The notes under the pieces: model-generated | Told to the model about the DNA's origin: nothing | Database searches by the model: none | The model's input: only the letters and a program-made list of their open reading frames with translations | In this document: piece by piece, positions 18,411 to 28,980 of the stretch | How the letters are laid out: the number at the start of each line of letters is the position of its first letter | Numbering within the stretch: position 1 is the first letter of the stretch | Source of the DNA: CAVPXC01 sp963709505 | GTDB lineage: Bacteria; Chloroflexota; Anaerolineae; JAAEKA01 | Assembly: GCA_963709505.1 (NCBI GenBank) | Contig: CAVPXC010000018.1 | Location: forward strand, 102,252 to 166,251 | Reading direction: 5' to 3' | DNA length: 64,000 bases | Position numbers and translations under genes: made by a program

Positions 18411-19334
18411 ATGACACTTTCCCCTCTTCTAGCCGTCGTTGGTCCCACCGCTGTGGGAAAGACGGCGATTTCGCTACGACTTGCCAAGGATTTCGACGGC
18501 GAGATCGTGTCGGCGGATAGCCGGCAGATCTATCGCGGGTTGGACATTGGCGCCGACAAAATCAGTCTGGCTGAACGCGCAGTGGTGCCGCATCATCTGT
18601 TGGATGTGGTGGCGCCGGATGAGGTGCTTACGCTGGCCGAATTCCAGCGAACCGCCTATGCCGCTATCGACGATATCCATCATCGGGGACGTTTGCCACT
18701 GTTGGTGGGGGGCACTGGACTGTACGTGCGCGCGGTGCTTGATGGGTTAAGCATCCCCGAGGCGCCGCCCGACGAGGCGTTGCGAGCGGAGTTGGAGGCC
18801 TATGCGGCCGAGCGTGGCGCAGACGCCTTACATGCCCGGCTGGCTGCGGTCGATCCAGTCGCCGCACAGCGCATCGATAGACGCAACGTGCGCCGAGTGG
18901 TGCGGGCGCTGGAGGTGTGTTTAGTCACCGGCCGGCCCATTAGCGCCTTGCAGCAGGCCACCCCGCCGCCCTACCGCATCTTACGCGTGGGCCTAACCCG
19001 GCCACGCGCAGTGTTGTATGCCCGGATCGACGAGAGGGTGGACGCGATGGTCCAGCGCGGGTTGTTGGAGGAGGTCCGCCGGCTGCTCGATGCCGGCTAT
19101 TCGCCCCAACTGCCGGCACTCACTGGGTTAGGCTATCGCCAGATGATCCACTACTTGCAAGGGGAGCTGAGCTTCGACGAAGCCGTCGCGGCGATCAAAC
19201 ACCAGACTCGACGCTTCGTCCACCAGCAGAACACCTGGTTTCGGCTGGTGGACGGACGGATCGTTTGGTTTGATTTGGAGCAAGCCGGTTACGAACAGAT
19301 CGCCGATGCTGTGCGGGCATGGGTCGCGACGTAG
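18411..19334 (+). CDS. miaA: tRNA dimethylallyltransferase
   Basis: 307 residues. P-loop GPTAVGKTA, then VSADSRQIYRGLDIGADK (substrate-binding DSRQ), HHLLDVV, FQRTAYAAI, LLVGGTGLYVRAVLDG, RRNVRRVVRALE and TGLGYRQMIHYLQGE. It adds a dimethylallyl group to A37 of tRNAs reading codons that start with U. The ATG lies immediately after repeat DNA and lacks a clear ribosome site. It is convergent with the peptidase locus downstream. Confidence 0.95.
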   Translation: MTLSPLLAVVGPTAVGKTAISLRLAKDFDGEIVSADSRQIYRGLDIGADKISLAERAVVPHHLLDVVAPDEVLTLAEFQRTAYAAIDDIHHRGRLPLLVGGTGLYVRAVLDGLSIPEAPPDEALRAELEAYAAERGADALHARLAAVDPVAAQRIDRRNVRRVVRALEVCLVTGRPISALQQATPPPYRILRVGLTRPRAVLYARIDERVDAMVQRGLLEEVRRLLDAGYSPQLPALTGLGYRQMIHYLQGELSFDEAVAAIKHQTRRFVHQQNTWFRLVDGRIVWFDLEQAGYEQIADAVRAWVAT

Positions 19335-19389
19335 CCATCGATTGCGGTTCGTTCCTACCTACGGCAGCGGGCGCGCTTGAAACTCATCC

Positions 19390-19638
19390 TCACGCGACCA
19401 GTGGGCCGATTTCCGTTTCCCGCTGATGGTAGGCGACGTTGCCCCAATCGCCGATTGTGACGTAATACACTCGTACCTCGCCCGACCCCAGGTGCTCGGC
19501 GCGTTGGGCGGCGCGCACCCTGGTCCAGAAACCAACGTTGGGGTCAAGTGTTTTGATCACGCCTGGCTTGATGCGCTTGATGGCGTCGAGCACATCATCG
19601 CCGGTGCGGTTGACGTGAAAGCCGTACTTGTGGTTCAC
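19390..19638 (-). CDS. Small protein, N-terminal TIM-barrel-like fragment, coupled to the C1 peptidase
   Basis: 82 residues starting at a GTG (19638) that overlaps the TGA of the papain-like gene (19635-19637), so translation is probably coupled. The sequence KYGFHVNRTGDDVLDAIKRI and PGVIKTLDPNVGFWTRVR looks like the first strands of a larger clan GH-A-like TIM barrel; the remainder is missing before the stop. It may therefore be a truncated gene. No catalytic residues can be assigned. Confidence 0.5.
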   Translation of the reverse strand: MNHKYGFHVNRTGDDVLDAIKRIKPGVIKTLDPNVGFWTRVRAAQRAEHLGSGEVRVYYVTIGDWGNVAYHQRETEIGPLVA

Positions 19639-20756
19639 GAGTGAACTCCGGTCGGCGGCGACTGGAAGATCTTCTTCAACCAGTTGCGCAACGACCAGCC
19701 ACTCCCGGGTTTGGGTGGCGGAGGTGTCGGCTCCGGCTGCGGCTTGGGCGGCAATGGCGCAGTAGCCGTATAGGCCGAGCGGCCGAGTTGGGTCATGTAA
19801 GCGTAGGGCATGCGGCAATAGCCTGCGCCCGCGGCGTTTCCTTTTGCCCAGGATGTGCCCCAGCTGTTGCGCACCAGGAAATAGCCACCGCCGGGCACAG
19901 CCGCGTCGTCCTGGTATCCGACCATGCACATGGCGTGGCCGCCCAGCGCCTTGTCGCTGACCAGGGGGATCCGAATGTCGCCATTCGTGCGTACTGGCTC
20001 GCTCAGCCAATAGGCGTAGACTGGTACGGCAAAAGCCACTGGTTTGCCATTGGCCAGCGCTTGTTTAAGCTCATCAACCCAGCGCGGCTCGACCGGAACG
20101 CCCTTGGCGATTCGGTAAGCTGCGGCCTTTGCCTCGGCGTCAGCCGGCGGCGGACCCTGCCCCTCGTTGCCGGCGATCTTGGTCGGGTTGTAGGGCCAGA
20201 TGGCCTCTGTGCAGACGCCCTTGTCCTCCAGCACGGCCATCGCGGTTTTGATCCAGGTGCCCTCGCCTGGGAGTCCGTCGCGCTGTTTGCATGCCCAGTA
20301 CAGGAATTGTTCGGAAAGGTCGCCGGCAGTGCTGTCCTGTTCAAGCAAGAACTCGCGTGTCGCCGCGCAGGCGTGGGCAACACACGTGCCGCGCCCTTGC
20401 TGGTTTCGCACCGCAGGCATCCGGCCGATCAGGTTGACCTGTGGTGGGAGAACAGCGCGGATCCCCGGCGCCTCAGAAGGGTCCAGGCCCTCCGGTTCAT
20501 CAAGCGCGCCTAGACCGGGGAATTCCAGCACGACTTTGTCGTTAAAATCGGGCGCTGCAGCTCGGGCCTGAGCTAGCAGTTCGGCTGCCTGGTCTGTCGA
20601 GACGCCCAGAGTGTCGGCCAGACCTTGGAGTCCGTCATCCTTGGCGGCGCCGATGAACTCCTCCGCAGTTGTGATCCACAGCTCTGCCAGCGCGGCGGTG
20701 ATGTCAGAGGAAAAGCCCTCAACATCGTTCAAAGGCGTGCCTTCTTTATCTGCCAT
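19635..20756 (-). CDS. Papain-like (C1 family) cysteine peptidase with N-terminal helical domain
   Basis: 373 residues; ATG 20756 has AAAGGAG about nine bases upstream. Residues 1-70 form a helical segment (ITAALAELWITTAEEFIGAA, LGVSTDQAAELLAQA) like a DUF4332/helix-hairpin-helix module. The peptidase shows VRNQQGRGTCVAHA (Cys 125), LGGHAMCMVGY (His 274) and VRNSWGTSW (Asn 297), a complete catalytic set. The C-terminus is a Pro-rich tail. No signal peptide is seen, so a cytoplasmic role is likely. It lies just downstream of the CHAT-STAND gene on the same strand, so the two may form one system. Confidence 0.88.
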   Translation of the reverse strand: MADKEGTPLNDVEGFSSDITAALAELWITTAEEFIGAAKDDGLQGLADTLGVSTDQAAELLAQARAAAPDFNDKVVLEFPGLGALDEPEGLDPSEAPGIRAVLPPQVNLIGRMPAVRNQQGRGTCVAHACAATREFLLEQDSTAGDLSEQFLYWACKQRDGLPGEGTWIKTAMAVLEDKGVCTEAIWPYNPTKIAGNEGQGPPPADAEAKAAAYRIAKGVPVEPRWVDELKQALANGKPVAFAVPVYAYWLSEPVRTNGDIRIPLVSDKALGGHAMCMVGYQDDAAVPGGGYFLVRNSWGTSWAKGNAAGAGYCRMPYAYMTQLGRSAYTATAPLPPKPQPEPTPPPPKPGSGWSLRNWLKKIFQSPPTGVHS

Positions 20757-20948
20757 GTCTGAACGCTCCTTTCGCGAACGTTGTCAACTCAGGCTATCTG
20801 GTGGGCGGTTGTTTCCCGCGGGCGAGGCAAGGTCAACCCATGACCTGACCGCAGGGATCGGTTTTCGGCGACCTTGGTCTGAGCGAGGAGGTGTCAACCT
20901 TCTCTCTATGTTAAACGAGAGTGGATCCGTCTTTGCGCCGCAGCCTGC

Positions 20949-23900
20949 TCAAACCTGTTGCCGTTGCACTGTTCGCCAGTAGATTTCCTCGCTGGCGCGG
21001 TAGAGGGCCTGTTCAAGCTCCGGGCTCCACTGGGCAGGGTCAGGCCGGCTTTCGCGCAGAAGGGCAATGCTGTTTGCGTCGCCTATGCTGGCCAATGCAT
21101 CGATGGCCTTGCGCTGGACATAGACCTGATCGGCTGCGCTAAGGCTGCTTGAACTGCGGCATCTCGCCTGCGCTCGGGCTGCCTGCTGCGAGATGCTCGA
21201 GCAAGGCCTTGTCGCGCCGGTCCGCCAGACGAGCGAGGGCGTCAATTGCTATGGCCGCCAAGGTAGGATCGGTTGTGTCCCGCACACAGCGCTGCACGAG
21301 AAAGTCGTGCGACTTGGCGTCCTGGTCGCGCAGCAGTCCAATGAGATAGGCCAGGCACTTTCGCCGCTGGTGGTGCTGCGCATTCTGTGGGGTGGTGGTC
21401 TCTTGGTCGAGACATGGGCCAATCACGGCCCGCTTGATGGTGGGCAGGTCGATGGTCGCAAGGGCATAAGAGGTTGCCCACAGGCTGGCCGGCTTCAGGT
21501 TCCGATCCAAGAAAGCGTGGGTCAGAGCTTGTAACGCAAGATCGGCCTCGGATGGCCGGATCGGCCTCAGTTGCATTGTCAGATCGCCCAAGGCCAGCGC
21601 TGCCAGACCCTCAATTGAGTCGTTTGTGGGATGCTCGAGATTGTCGATCAGGTTGACGACATCTTGGGTCTGCCAGCGGTGTAGCAGGGTCACCAGGTCG
21701 GGGTCGATAGTTGATAGGATATCGGCCTGGGTCGAGGCACTCATCCGGAGCAGGCCGATGATCGCGGCCATGCGCACGTTGCTATAGTCAAAGTCGGGCT
21801 CGCCGAGGCGATCCTGCCGCGGTTTGCCGTAGGCGGTTGCGGCTAGCTGGTGCATCGCCATCGGGTTGACGACTTGTCCTAGCAGGGTTGCCGCGCGGCT
21901 GCGCTGAAGCGCATTGGGTTCGTTTCGGTTGCTCAGCCGCCAGATCAGAGCTGCCGTTACCGTGTCTGATAGCACGGTCAAGTCTCGGGTTGCCGGACCG
22001 TAAGGGGCGACTTCCGACAGACAGCGGGCGGCCAGGAAGGTGCGGTCGCTTTCCAGAAGATTCATGCCGTAGACGATCACCTCAAGGAACCGCTCCAGCG
22101 CGGCGGCATCATTTGCCATTAAGCCACAGGCGAAGACGATGGTGTCTTCCCACCAATGCAGCCGAGATAGCCGGCCAAGGGTCGATGTAATGTCGTCGAG
22201 GGTCTGTTCCCAGTCCCCACGCGCCAGGATGGCCTTAGCCGCACAATAGGCCTTTTCCATCTGGTAGGCGAAGCGGACTTTGTCGTTGCTCACGTTGGCA
22301 AGCAGCTTATTGGCGATCAGCGCTCCGTACAGACGCTCCAGGCTGTATTCACGGTCGCTCCGGATGCGCCTCATGGTGGCAAAGGCCTCGGCCAGGGGCA
22401 GTGTCGTGGACAACGAAGAACTGCATCTGCCAGGCCAGCGCACCCAAAATCAAGTCGACGTGTGTGTGCATCCCTTGGCGGTTGTAGACCCGGACTTCTC
22501 CCTCGCGGATCATCGTCTCAACCACCTGGTCAATAGCGTCCTCGATCAAGTCCTGCAGGGCTTGGGTTCGAGTTTGAGGATACCTGCCTTGGCGCGCGTG
22601 CAAGATGAGCTTGACCATGAAGTAGGGCGCGGCGGCCAAATCGTACAGGCCCGATTGGTCCAACACACTTCAGCAACGGGATTCCGGCAGGATCTTCCGG
22701 CGGCAACCCCTGGAGGAAGTGACGGATGCGGCGGCGGCTCAGGCTTCCCAATACCAGGATATGTAGATCGATCCCGCTGAAGTACGTCGAGCTGAATGCA
22801 GCCGGGCTGCTTCCCAGGATGAACTGATGCTGGGGATAGCGTTCCACTAATTGGCGTATATGCCGGCACACGGCAGGCTGCTGTTCCGACGGCAGAGTTC
22901 TAGGTTATCAAAGATCACCCGGAGGCTGGGAGTGTGACTGGTCAGCAGCGTATCGAGCTGGCGCCGGGCATAAGCCGGCCAAAAGGGCAAGAGGCTGCGT
23001 GTGATTAGCGTGTTCAGGGGTGTTTCTTGGGCCAACTCGATTGCATCTAGGGCCTCTAAGTTGACATAAACTGGTAATGTAGAGCGAGGCGTGGTAGGGA
23101 TCCAAGGCATCTTGCAGGGTGTGCCAGGCGATGCCCTTGAGCTGGGTGCCGCGGTTGCTGCCAAACCCGCCCAGAAGCGCCACGAGCCTGGGTTTGCTTG
23201 GGTTGGATGCATCTGGCCTCTCGAGAAACTCCTCGATGGCCGGCAGGACCTCGATCATCGCGGTGGACTTCGGACTTCCAGACCCTCGAACGCCAACGGG
23301 TCCTGTTGGCCGGTGAGGGATACTACCTCCACCGGCAGCGACAAATATGCTTTGTCTCGGAAGATCGCGTACGTCTCGTCGGTCTTATCTGACGCCATTG
23401 CCTCGATGGCGAGGCGTGCGGGGTCGGGCGTCAGCAGCTGGCCGTCGGCGAGGCGCATGAACAGCACGGGGATGTGAGCCCCTGGCAAACGGCTGGTCAA
23501 CAGCCGGGCGCGCGCTTGGTTGGCCGCCAGGTCCACCTAGGCCATGCTGCAGGAGCTGGCGGTAAAAGACCTGGCTGAAGGCCCGGGCGGTCTCGATTGG
23601 TGCCAGGTCCTGCATTGCCAGCACAGCGGGCACACCGGCCTGCACCAATTTGGGAGCGAGCCCACGGAAGGCGTCGCTGGGGCTTCGCGTGGCCGACTGG
23701 CAGCTGGAGAGGAAGACGAGCCGCACGTGATCGTCTCCATCGCGGCGCAGGGCGCGCAGCAGAGCATCGGCCAGGTCTTGGTCGGGTACCAGGAGCGGCT
23801 GGTTGTTCGGCCCGGCCAGCCAGATCATGGCAGCCTCCGTCGCAGGGTCGTATTCGCCGTGGGCGATAAGGTGCAGAATGTGGGACCCCGGCACGCAGGG

Positions 23901-24481
23901 CGGCCTCGATCGCTTCCATCGTGCAAGGCTCGGGCACGCGAATTAGCTCGACCGGCAGGCCAGCTGTGGCTTCGCTTAGCGCCTGCCACTCGTCGTGCGC
24001 GACGATCTCGGCCAGGCCTTGTTGTGGGAGTCCCTCGGGGTTGGCAATGGCGACGACGATCTTGAGCGGATACGCGCTGGATCGGTTCTCCGTAATCCCA
24101 TTCGCCCTCCAGGTAGCGCGAGAACGGCGTCGCGTCGGCCGCCGCAAGGTTCAGGCCGCCTTGGTCAGCACGCTCGCGCATCAGCTCCCACGGCAGGGCG
24201 TGCAGCTCGGGGGCATCGGCGTCAAGGACTAGGCGGATGCGTCTGAGCTGGGTCCGGCCCTGGACCATATCCCAGGCAGCGGCCACCTTTGGGTCGTCGA
24301 TTAACTGCTCGAAAAACCGGCGGCCCACATCCTCGGGAGGCGCGTCCTCGTCCCAGGTCAGAATCTTGGAGCTGAGGTAGCCGCGGCGAAACTCCAGCTT
24401 GTTGTTCAGGGTGAGCTCGACCGGGTACCGGTGGGCTTGGCGCTTCAGGATGCGGATAAGCAAGTCGTCATAGATGGCCAC
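20949..24481 (-). CDS. Large CHAT protease - STAND-like NTPase - helical repeat protein (many frameshifts)
   Basis: Start GTG 24481 (AGGAG eight bases upstream). The protein would be about 1175 residues but is spread over about ten frame segments. Order: N-terminal strand-rich region; CHAT caspase-like domain with His in LHLIAHGEYD and Cys in LVFLSSCQSA (about 23.9-23.5 kb); linker; STAND-like NTPase with LLGGFGSNRG in the P-loop position, a Walker B-like LRVIFDNLELL and FILGSSP; then about 450 residues of HEAT-like helices to the end. A canonical GK[ST] P-loop is not visible. Some breaks are one extra base in a homopolymer (CCCC 23886-23889, CC 23536-23537), but the number exceeds that of its neighbours, so decay is possible. 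It is likely a regulated protease. Confidence 0.72.
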
Positions 24482-24760
24482 GATGAATTCTCCTGCAACC
24501 GGGGTACGGCTGAGCGTTTCCTTTGCCACGGTCTACACAGACCTTCGGCGCATTTCTCGGAGGCATTCCTGGAGCGAAACGTGAAAGGGTTCTGGTATGC
24601 GGTGCAAGCTCTGATGGTAGCAGAAAACCGTCTTTCTGTCAATCTGATAGGTCGTTCATATTGTCATAATCATAATGCATCAACAGTGAGAGGAGGTCAA
24701 ACAAAAAGCGCAGCCAAGCCACGATGTGGCGACTGCGCTGCTGGTTGTGGCTATGGATCG

Positions 24761-24848
24761 ATTGGACCTTTCTTCGGAGAAAGGTCCAATCTGGGTAGTC
24801 ACCGAAAATGTGTTCGAGATTGGACCTTTCTCCGAAGAAAGGTCCAAT
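24761..24848. repeat. Two mirrored 30-bp hairpins
   Basis: ATTGGACCTTTC-TTCGGA-GAAAGGTCCAAT (24761-24790) is a perfect hairpin. A second copy at 24819-24848 has the loop TCCGAA, the complement of the first loop, so the two units are inverted relative to each other. Both are followed by CTGGG. The 24482-24859 gap contains no gene that I can support. Confidence 0.65.
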
Positions 24849-24859
24849 CTGGGAGGTGC

Positions 24860-25021
24860 CTAGCGAGGCTCCTCCTGAATCTGCGCGCTTTCATCTTCCG
24901 GGCCTTTCCCGCGTTTGTCACGGCTGCGCCGGTTAAGGGGACCTGGCTCGATGAACGCCAGCACCGCGATGAGAATCAGGCCGAAGAAGACGATTAGAGT
25001 GAGAATCTGCAAGAGCAACAT
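24860..25021 (-). CDS. Small single-span membrane protein, 53 residues
   Basis: ATG 25021 to TAG 24860. One long hydrophobic helix (MLLLQILTLIVFFGLILIAV, then LAFIEPGP) is followed by a highly charged tail (NRRSRDKRGKGPEDESAQ). The amphipathic organisation argues for a real gene, although no ribosome site is obvious and no family is recognised. It is divergent from the DUF58 gene. Confidence 0.45.
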   Translation of the reverse strand: MLLLQILTLIVFFGLILIAVLAFIEPGPLNRRSRDKRGKGPEDESAQIQEEPR

Positions 25022-25221
25022 CGGTGTATACTAGCTCCTGTCGACCATTATTAAAAAGCATTATCGCACAGAAGCGGCAGAACGGCAAGCCGTGCGGGTT
25101 TTACGGGTTTGGGCAATCATCGTGCACTTGCACACGAGACGAAGCGGATGTACTATGGTTTTCCAACCGTAACCGCTCAGGCAGTTACTTCTCCCGAACA
25201 ATTATCCGCGTAGGTCATTCT

Positions 25222-26560
25222 ATGCGCTTTCGACGAACTTCAGGCGATTCTCCCGATCCAAGGTCCACCGGCCGCACGTTGCGCCTGACAAGCAAGCTGC
25301 CGGTGATCCTGTTGGGAGTGTTGCTTGTCAACCAGATTTTCAACCCGGCGCGCATTTGGGTCGGCATCATCCTCGGCCTGGCGCTTGTGTTGGGTATAAG
25401 CTATCTCTGGGCCATCCTCCTGCGCGATGGGCTGAGCGCGCGGCGTCACTTGCGCGGCGCCTGGGTGTTGGCCGGTGATATGTTGAACGAAACCTTCGTG
25501 GTACAGAACGACTCCGACATGCCCGCGATGTGGGTGGAGGTGATCGACCATTCCGAGCTGCCCGGCTATCACGTCGATTGGGTGGCCTCGGTGGATGCCA
25601 GGAACCACCAATCCTATCAAACCAAGGGGCGCTGCCAGCATCGCGGCGTGTTTACCATCGGCCCGTGGGAGCTGCGAACCGGCGACCCGCTCGGCCTGTT
25701 TCAGCGTCACGATTGAGTTCCCGGAGACTCGATCGATCCTGGTCTATCCGCGCGCGATGATCCTTCCGGACCTGCACCTGCCACGCGGTGACGCGCCCGG
25801 CACAGCGCGCACTAATCGTCGCACCTTGCACACCACGACTACCGTGGCGACCGTGCGACCGTACGTGCCCGGCGACCCCTTGCGCTCAATCCACTGGCGC
25901 CAAACCGCGCGCCAGGGCGAGTTCATGGTCAAGGAATTCGACATCGAGCCTTCGGGCGACCTATGGATCGTGCTCGACCTGGACGCGACTGTTCAGGTCG
26001 GCGAAGGGGCGGCAAGCACGCTGGAGTATGCCATCACCTTGACCGCGTCGCTGGCCACGCAAATGCTCGCCGAGAACCGTCGCGTCGGCCTGGCCAGCCA
26101 GGGCTATCTCGTGCCGCCGCAGAGCGGCCAGCTGCAGCTGTGGCGCATCTTGGAGGTGCTTGCCCACGCCGTGGCAACCCCCAACACCTCCATGGCCCAT
26201 TTGCTCCGCGACCTGCGGCAGAACGTTGGCCGCGGGCGCACGATTGTGGCGGTCACCCCCTCGACCGACCCGGCATGGACCGGCGAACTGCTCCATCTGG
26301 CCGAGCGGAGCAACGCGCCGGCCGCGGTCTTGCTGGATGCGCCCAGTTTCGTTTCGGAGGAGAGTGCTCAGCCCGCACCGGTCGACGGGGCCATGGCCGC
26401 GTTGCGCGGTTTGTTAGCCGAACACGGCGTGCCCAGCCATCTGATCGACAGCCGCTTTGTCTTCCGTCCGGTCTACCAGATCACCCGCACCCATACCGAG
26501 CTGCGTACCTTGTCTGCCACCGGCCGCGTGATTTCGGTCGAGGTGCAGGAGGTGGTCTAG
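25222..26560 (+). CDS. DUF58 domain membrane protein (frameshift)
   Basis: Start ATG 25222. Two hydrophobic segments at the N-terminus (VILLGVLLVNQIF, IILGLALVLGISYLWAILL), then a beta-rich region, then the DUF58 hallmark VRPYVPGDPLRSIHWRQTAR and a vWA-like region (LWIVLDLDA). The frame breaks at TTT 25699-25701. Removing one T gives ...DPLGLFSVTIEFPET..., about 446 residues in all. DUF58 proteins usually pair with MoxR ATPases and transglutaminase proteins. A transglutaminase gene follows after 2 bp, but no moxR is present in the window. Confidence 0.85.
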
Positions 26561-26562
26561 CT

Positions 26563-28907
26563 ATGCTCGAGCTGATCGTGCGCCTTTTGCGCAAGTGGCG
26601 GCCGTTAGAGGGTTGGCTGATCTGGACGATGGCACTGACTACTTTGCTTCTGGTACCTGCTGCGGCTGAGAGTGCGACCTGGGTGCCGTATCTCGGCCCA
26701 GTGCTGGCCGTGATCATGCTGCTGGGCTATTGGGCCGGCTTTCGGATTGACTCGGCGGCAGGTGAAGGCGGACGTTCGGGCTGCCGGTGAGGCCGAAGCA
26801 GAGCCGCGACTGGCCATTCCTGGGTGGTTGGCCGCGATCATTCTGGCGGTCGTCGGCGTGTTGACGGTGTCTTGGTGGTCGGCTGGCGCGAGGCGGCGGC
26901 CGTGCCGGAGAGCGTGCCCTGGATCCTGGGGCTGCCGGCGAAGGCTGGCCTGGCGGTGGTGGAGATGGTCGAGCGTCTGGCGCAGTGGGGCGTCGACGTA
27001 CGAACCGGCGGTGCGGGGCAGGACGATGCGGTCTTTCGGTGGATTCTGGGCGTTGTAGCCTGGAGCGCGGCGGCCTGGGCTGGTTGGTGGCTCTATGCGC
27101 ACCAGCGGACCCTGGTTGCGTTTTTGCCTGCTGGCGTGCTCCTTGCGGCCAACGCCTATTATTATTGGGATGGTCGTTTTTGGTTGCCGCTCTACCTGGG
27201 TATGTTAACCTTGGTGGCCGTGTTGACCAAGCGTTACGCGTTGGAGCGCCGGTGGCAGACGGCTGGGCATGGACTACTCGGAGGACGTGCGTATGGACAT
27301 GATCCTGTCCGCGTTGGGTATAAGCTTGCTTGTGGCCATGAGCGCCTTCGTTATGCCGCGCGTCGTGATTGGGCCGACGGCCAACTGGTTTGAGGAACTC
27401 ACTGCCTGCGCCGATGGACAAGGTGGGCGAGACCGGCAGAGGACTCTTTCCCGGCCTGCGGCGAACGCCGCGTCCTTTGTTGGCCGAGGGCGGCAGCCCC
27501 GGCGGCATGCCGCGATCGTATCTGTTGGGTAGCGGTCCTGAGCTGAGCCAGGAGCTCGTGATGCGCGTCAGCACCGACGAACTCGCTCGCGTTGGCGTCA
27601 GGCGAGGCACCCTCGCCCGACATGCGTCACTACTGGCGGGCGCTGACCTATCGATACTTACGACGGACGCGGCTGGCGCAACAGTCCAGTCGAGCAGGCG
27701 GAAGCCAACGCGGGAGAAGCGTGGTTCGAGGAGGCCTTGCCGTGGCGTCGGCCGATCAAGCAGAGCGTCGAGATGGAGAGCAGCGGCAACCGCGCGTTGT
27801 TTGCCGCCGGCGAGCCATTGGCGGTCAATCGCCCGTACCGGGCGCTGGTGCGCACCCCATCCGACACGCCGGCCGACGATTTGGTGGCGTTGACCGCCAG
27901 CGGCCGGCGTTACGAGATCGTGTCGTTGGTGCCGGCGGCTGGCGAGCAGGTCTTGCGTGCGGCGGGTTCGGCCTATCCGTCGCACATCGCCGATCAGTAC
28001 CTCCAGCTGCCGAAGCTTCCGTCGCGGGTCACCGAACTGGCCCGGTCCATCACGTCCGCCGCGGCGACGCCATACGATCAGGCGCTGGCGATCGAGCGCT
28101 ATTTGCGGGAGTATCCGTACGACCTGGCCATCACGCCGGCTCCGCCCAAGCAGGACACGGTGGATTACTTTCTATTCGATGCCAAGACGGGGTACTGCGA
28201 TTATTACGCCAGCGCCATGGTGGTTCTGGCGCGCAGTCTGGGGATCCCGGCGCGGCTGGCCACCGGTTTCGCAACCGGTGACTACGAGCCGGCAGGCAAA
28301 GGCGTTTCTGGTGCATGGCGACGACGCGCATTCGTGGCCGGAGTTGTACTTCCCCGAGGCCGGCTGGGTACGGTTCGAGCCGACCGGCACGCGTTCAACC
28401 GTGCCGCTGGCCAACGTCTCGGAGGCGCGGCCGCAGTACGGGGGAGCGGGCCAGGCGCAGGTGCAGTCCGATCTCGCGATCTTTCGCAACGAGCACGCTT
28501 CGCGGCAGCGACTGTGGTGGATCGTCGCGCTCATGGTACTTGCGTTGGCAGCATTTGCGGGCGCAGTGGTCTGGCTACGGCGGCCGCAGCCCACTTTGGA
28601 GGAGGGCTATTTTCTACTGGGCCGTTGGGGTAGGCGGTTGGGCCGGCCTGTGAAATTGGGCGAGACCGCGAGCGAATTTGGCCGCGGCCTGAGCCAGCAA
28701 GTACGCGCCGTCGATGCGGCCCAGGGCGGTCTTGCCGCCGACAGCGTAGTGGAGTACGTCATCTACTTTGAGGCAGCGCAATACAGTCCGCAGCATGAGG
28801 AGGCGGCGCGGGAGGCGCGAAAACAGTGGCCTCAACTGGCGCGTGCTATGCGGCGGGTGTGGATGCGCCGGTGGCTAGGCCGGATTCGATCGTCGTCAAA
28901 CAAGTGA
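26563..28907 (+). CDS. TgpA-like transglutaminase membrane protein (several frameshifts)
   Basis: ATG 26563 directly follows the DUF58 stop. It has several N-terminal membrane helices, an extracellular region, then the transglutaminase-like core with Cys in KTGYCDYYASAMVVLAR, His in HGDDAHSWPELYFPEAGWV and the Asp/Glu position near RFEPTGTR. Then come another membrane helix (LWWIVALMVLALAAFAGAVV) and a cytoplasmic DUF4129-like tail. About 780 residues if the roughly six frame breaks are repaired. Such proteins are membrane-bound papain-fold enzymes acting outside the cell; the substrate is unknown. Operon with DUF58. Confidence 0.8.
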
Positions 28908-28920
28908 CTGGCAAAAAGAA

Positions 28921-28954
28921 AGACCTCCGAGGTCTTCCGAGACCTCGGAGGTCT
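28921..28954. repeat. Compound palindrome after the transglutaminase gene
   Basis: AGACCTCCGAGGTCT is perfectly inverted after the 4-base loop TCCG, and each arm is itself a short palindrome. It lies between convergent genes, so it may serve as a terminator or be a small repeat. Confidence 0.5.
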
Positions 28955-28980
28955 GATCGGCGAGCGGGCCTATCGCCGAG

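Noticed and set aside
23091..24246. Plus-strand open frames across the CHAT-STAND locus
   Set aside because: Their translations show no domain, while the minus strand gives clear CHAT catalytic motifs in neighbouring frames.
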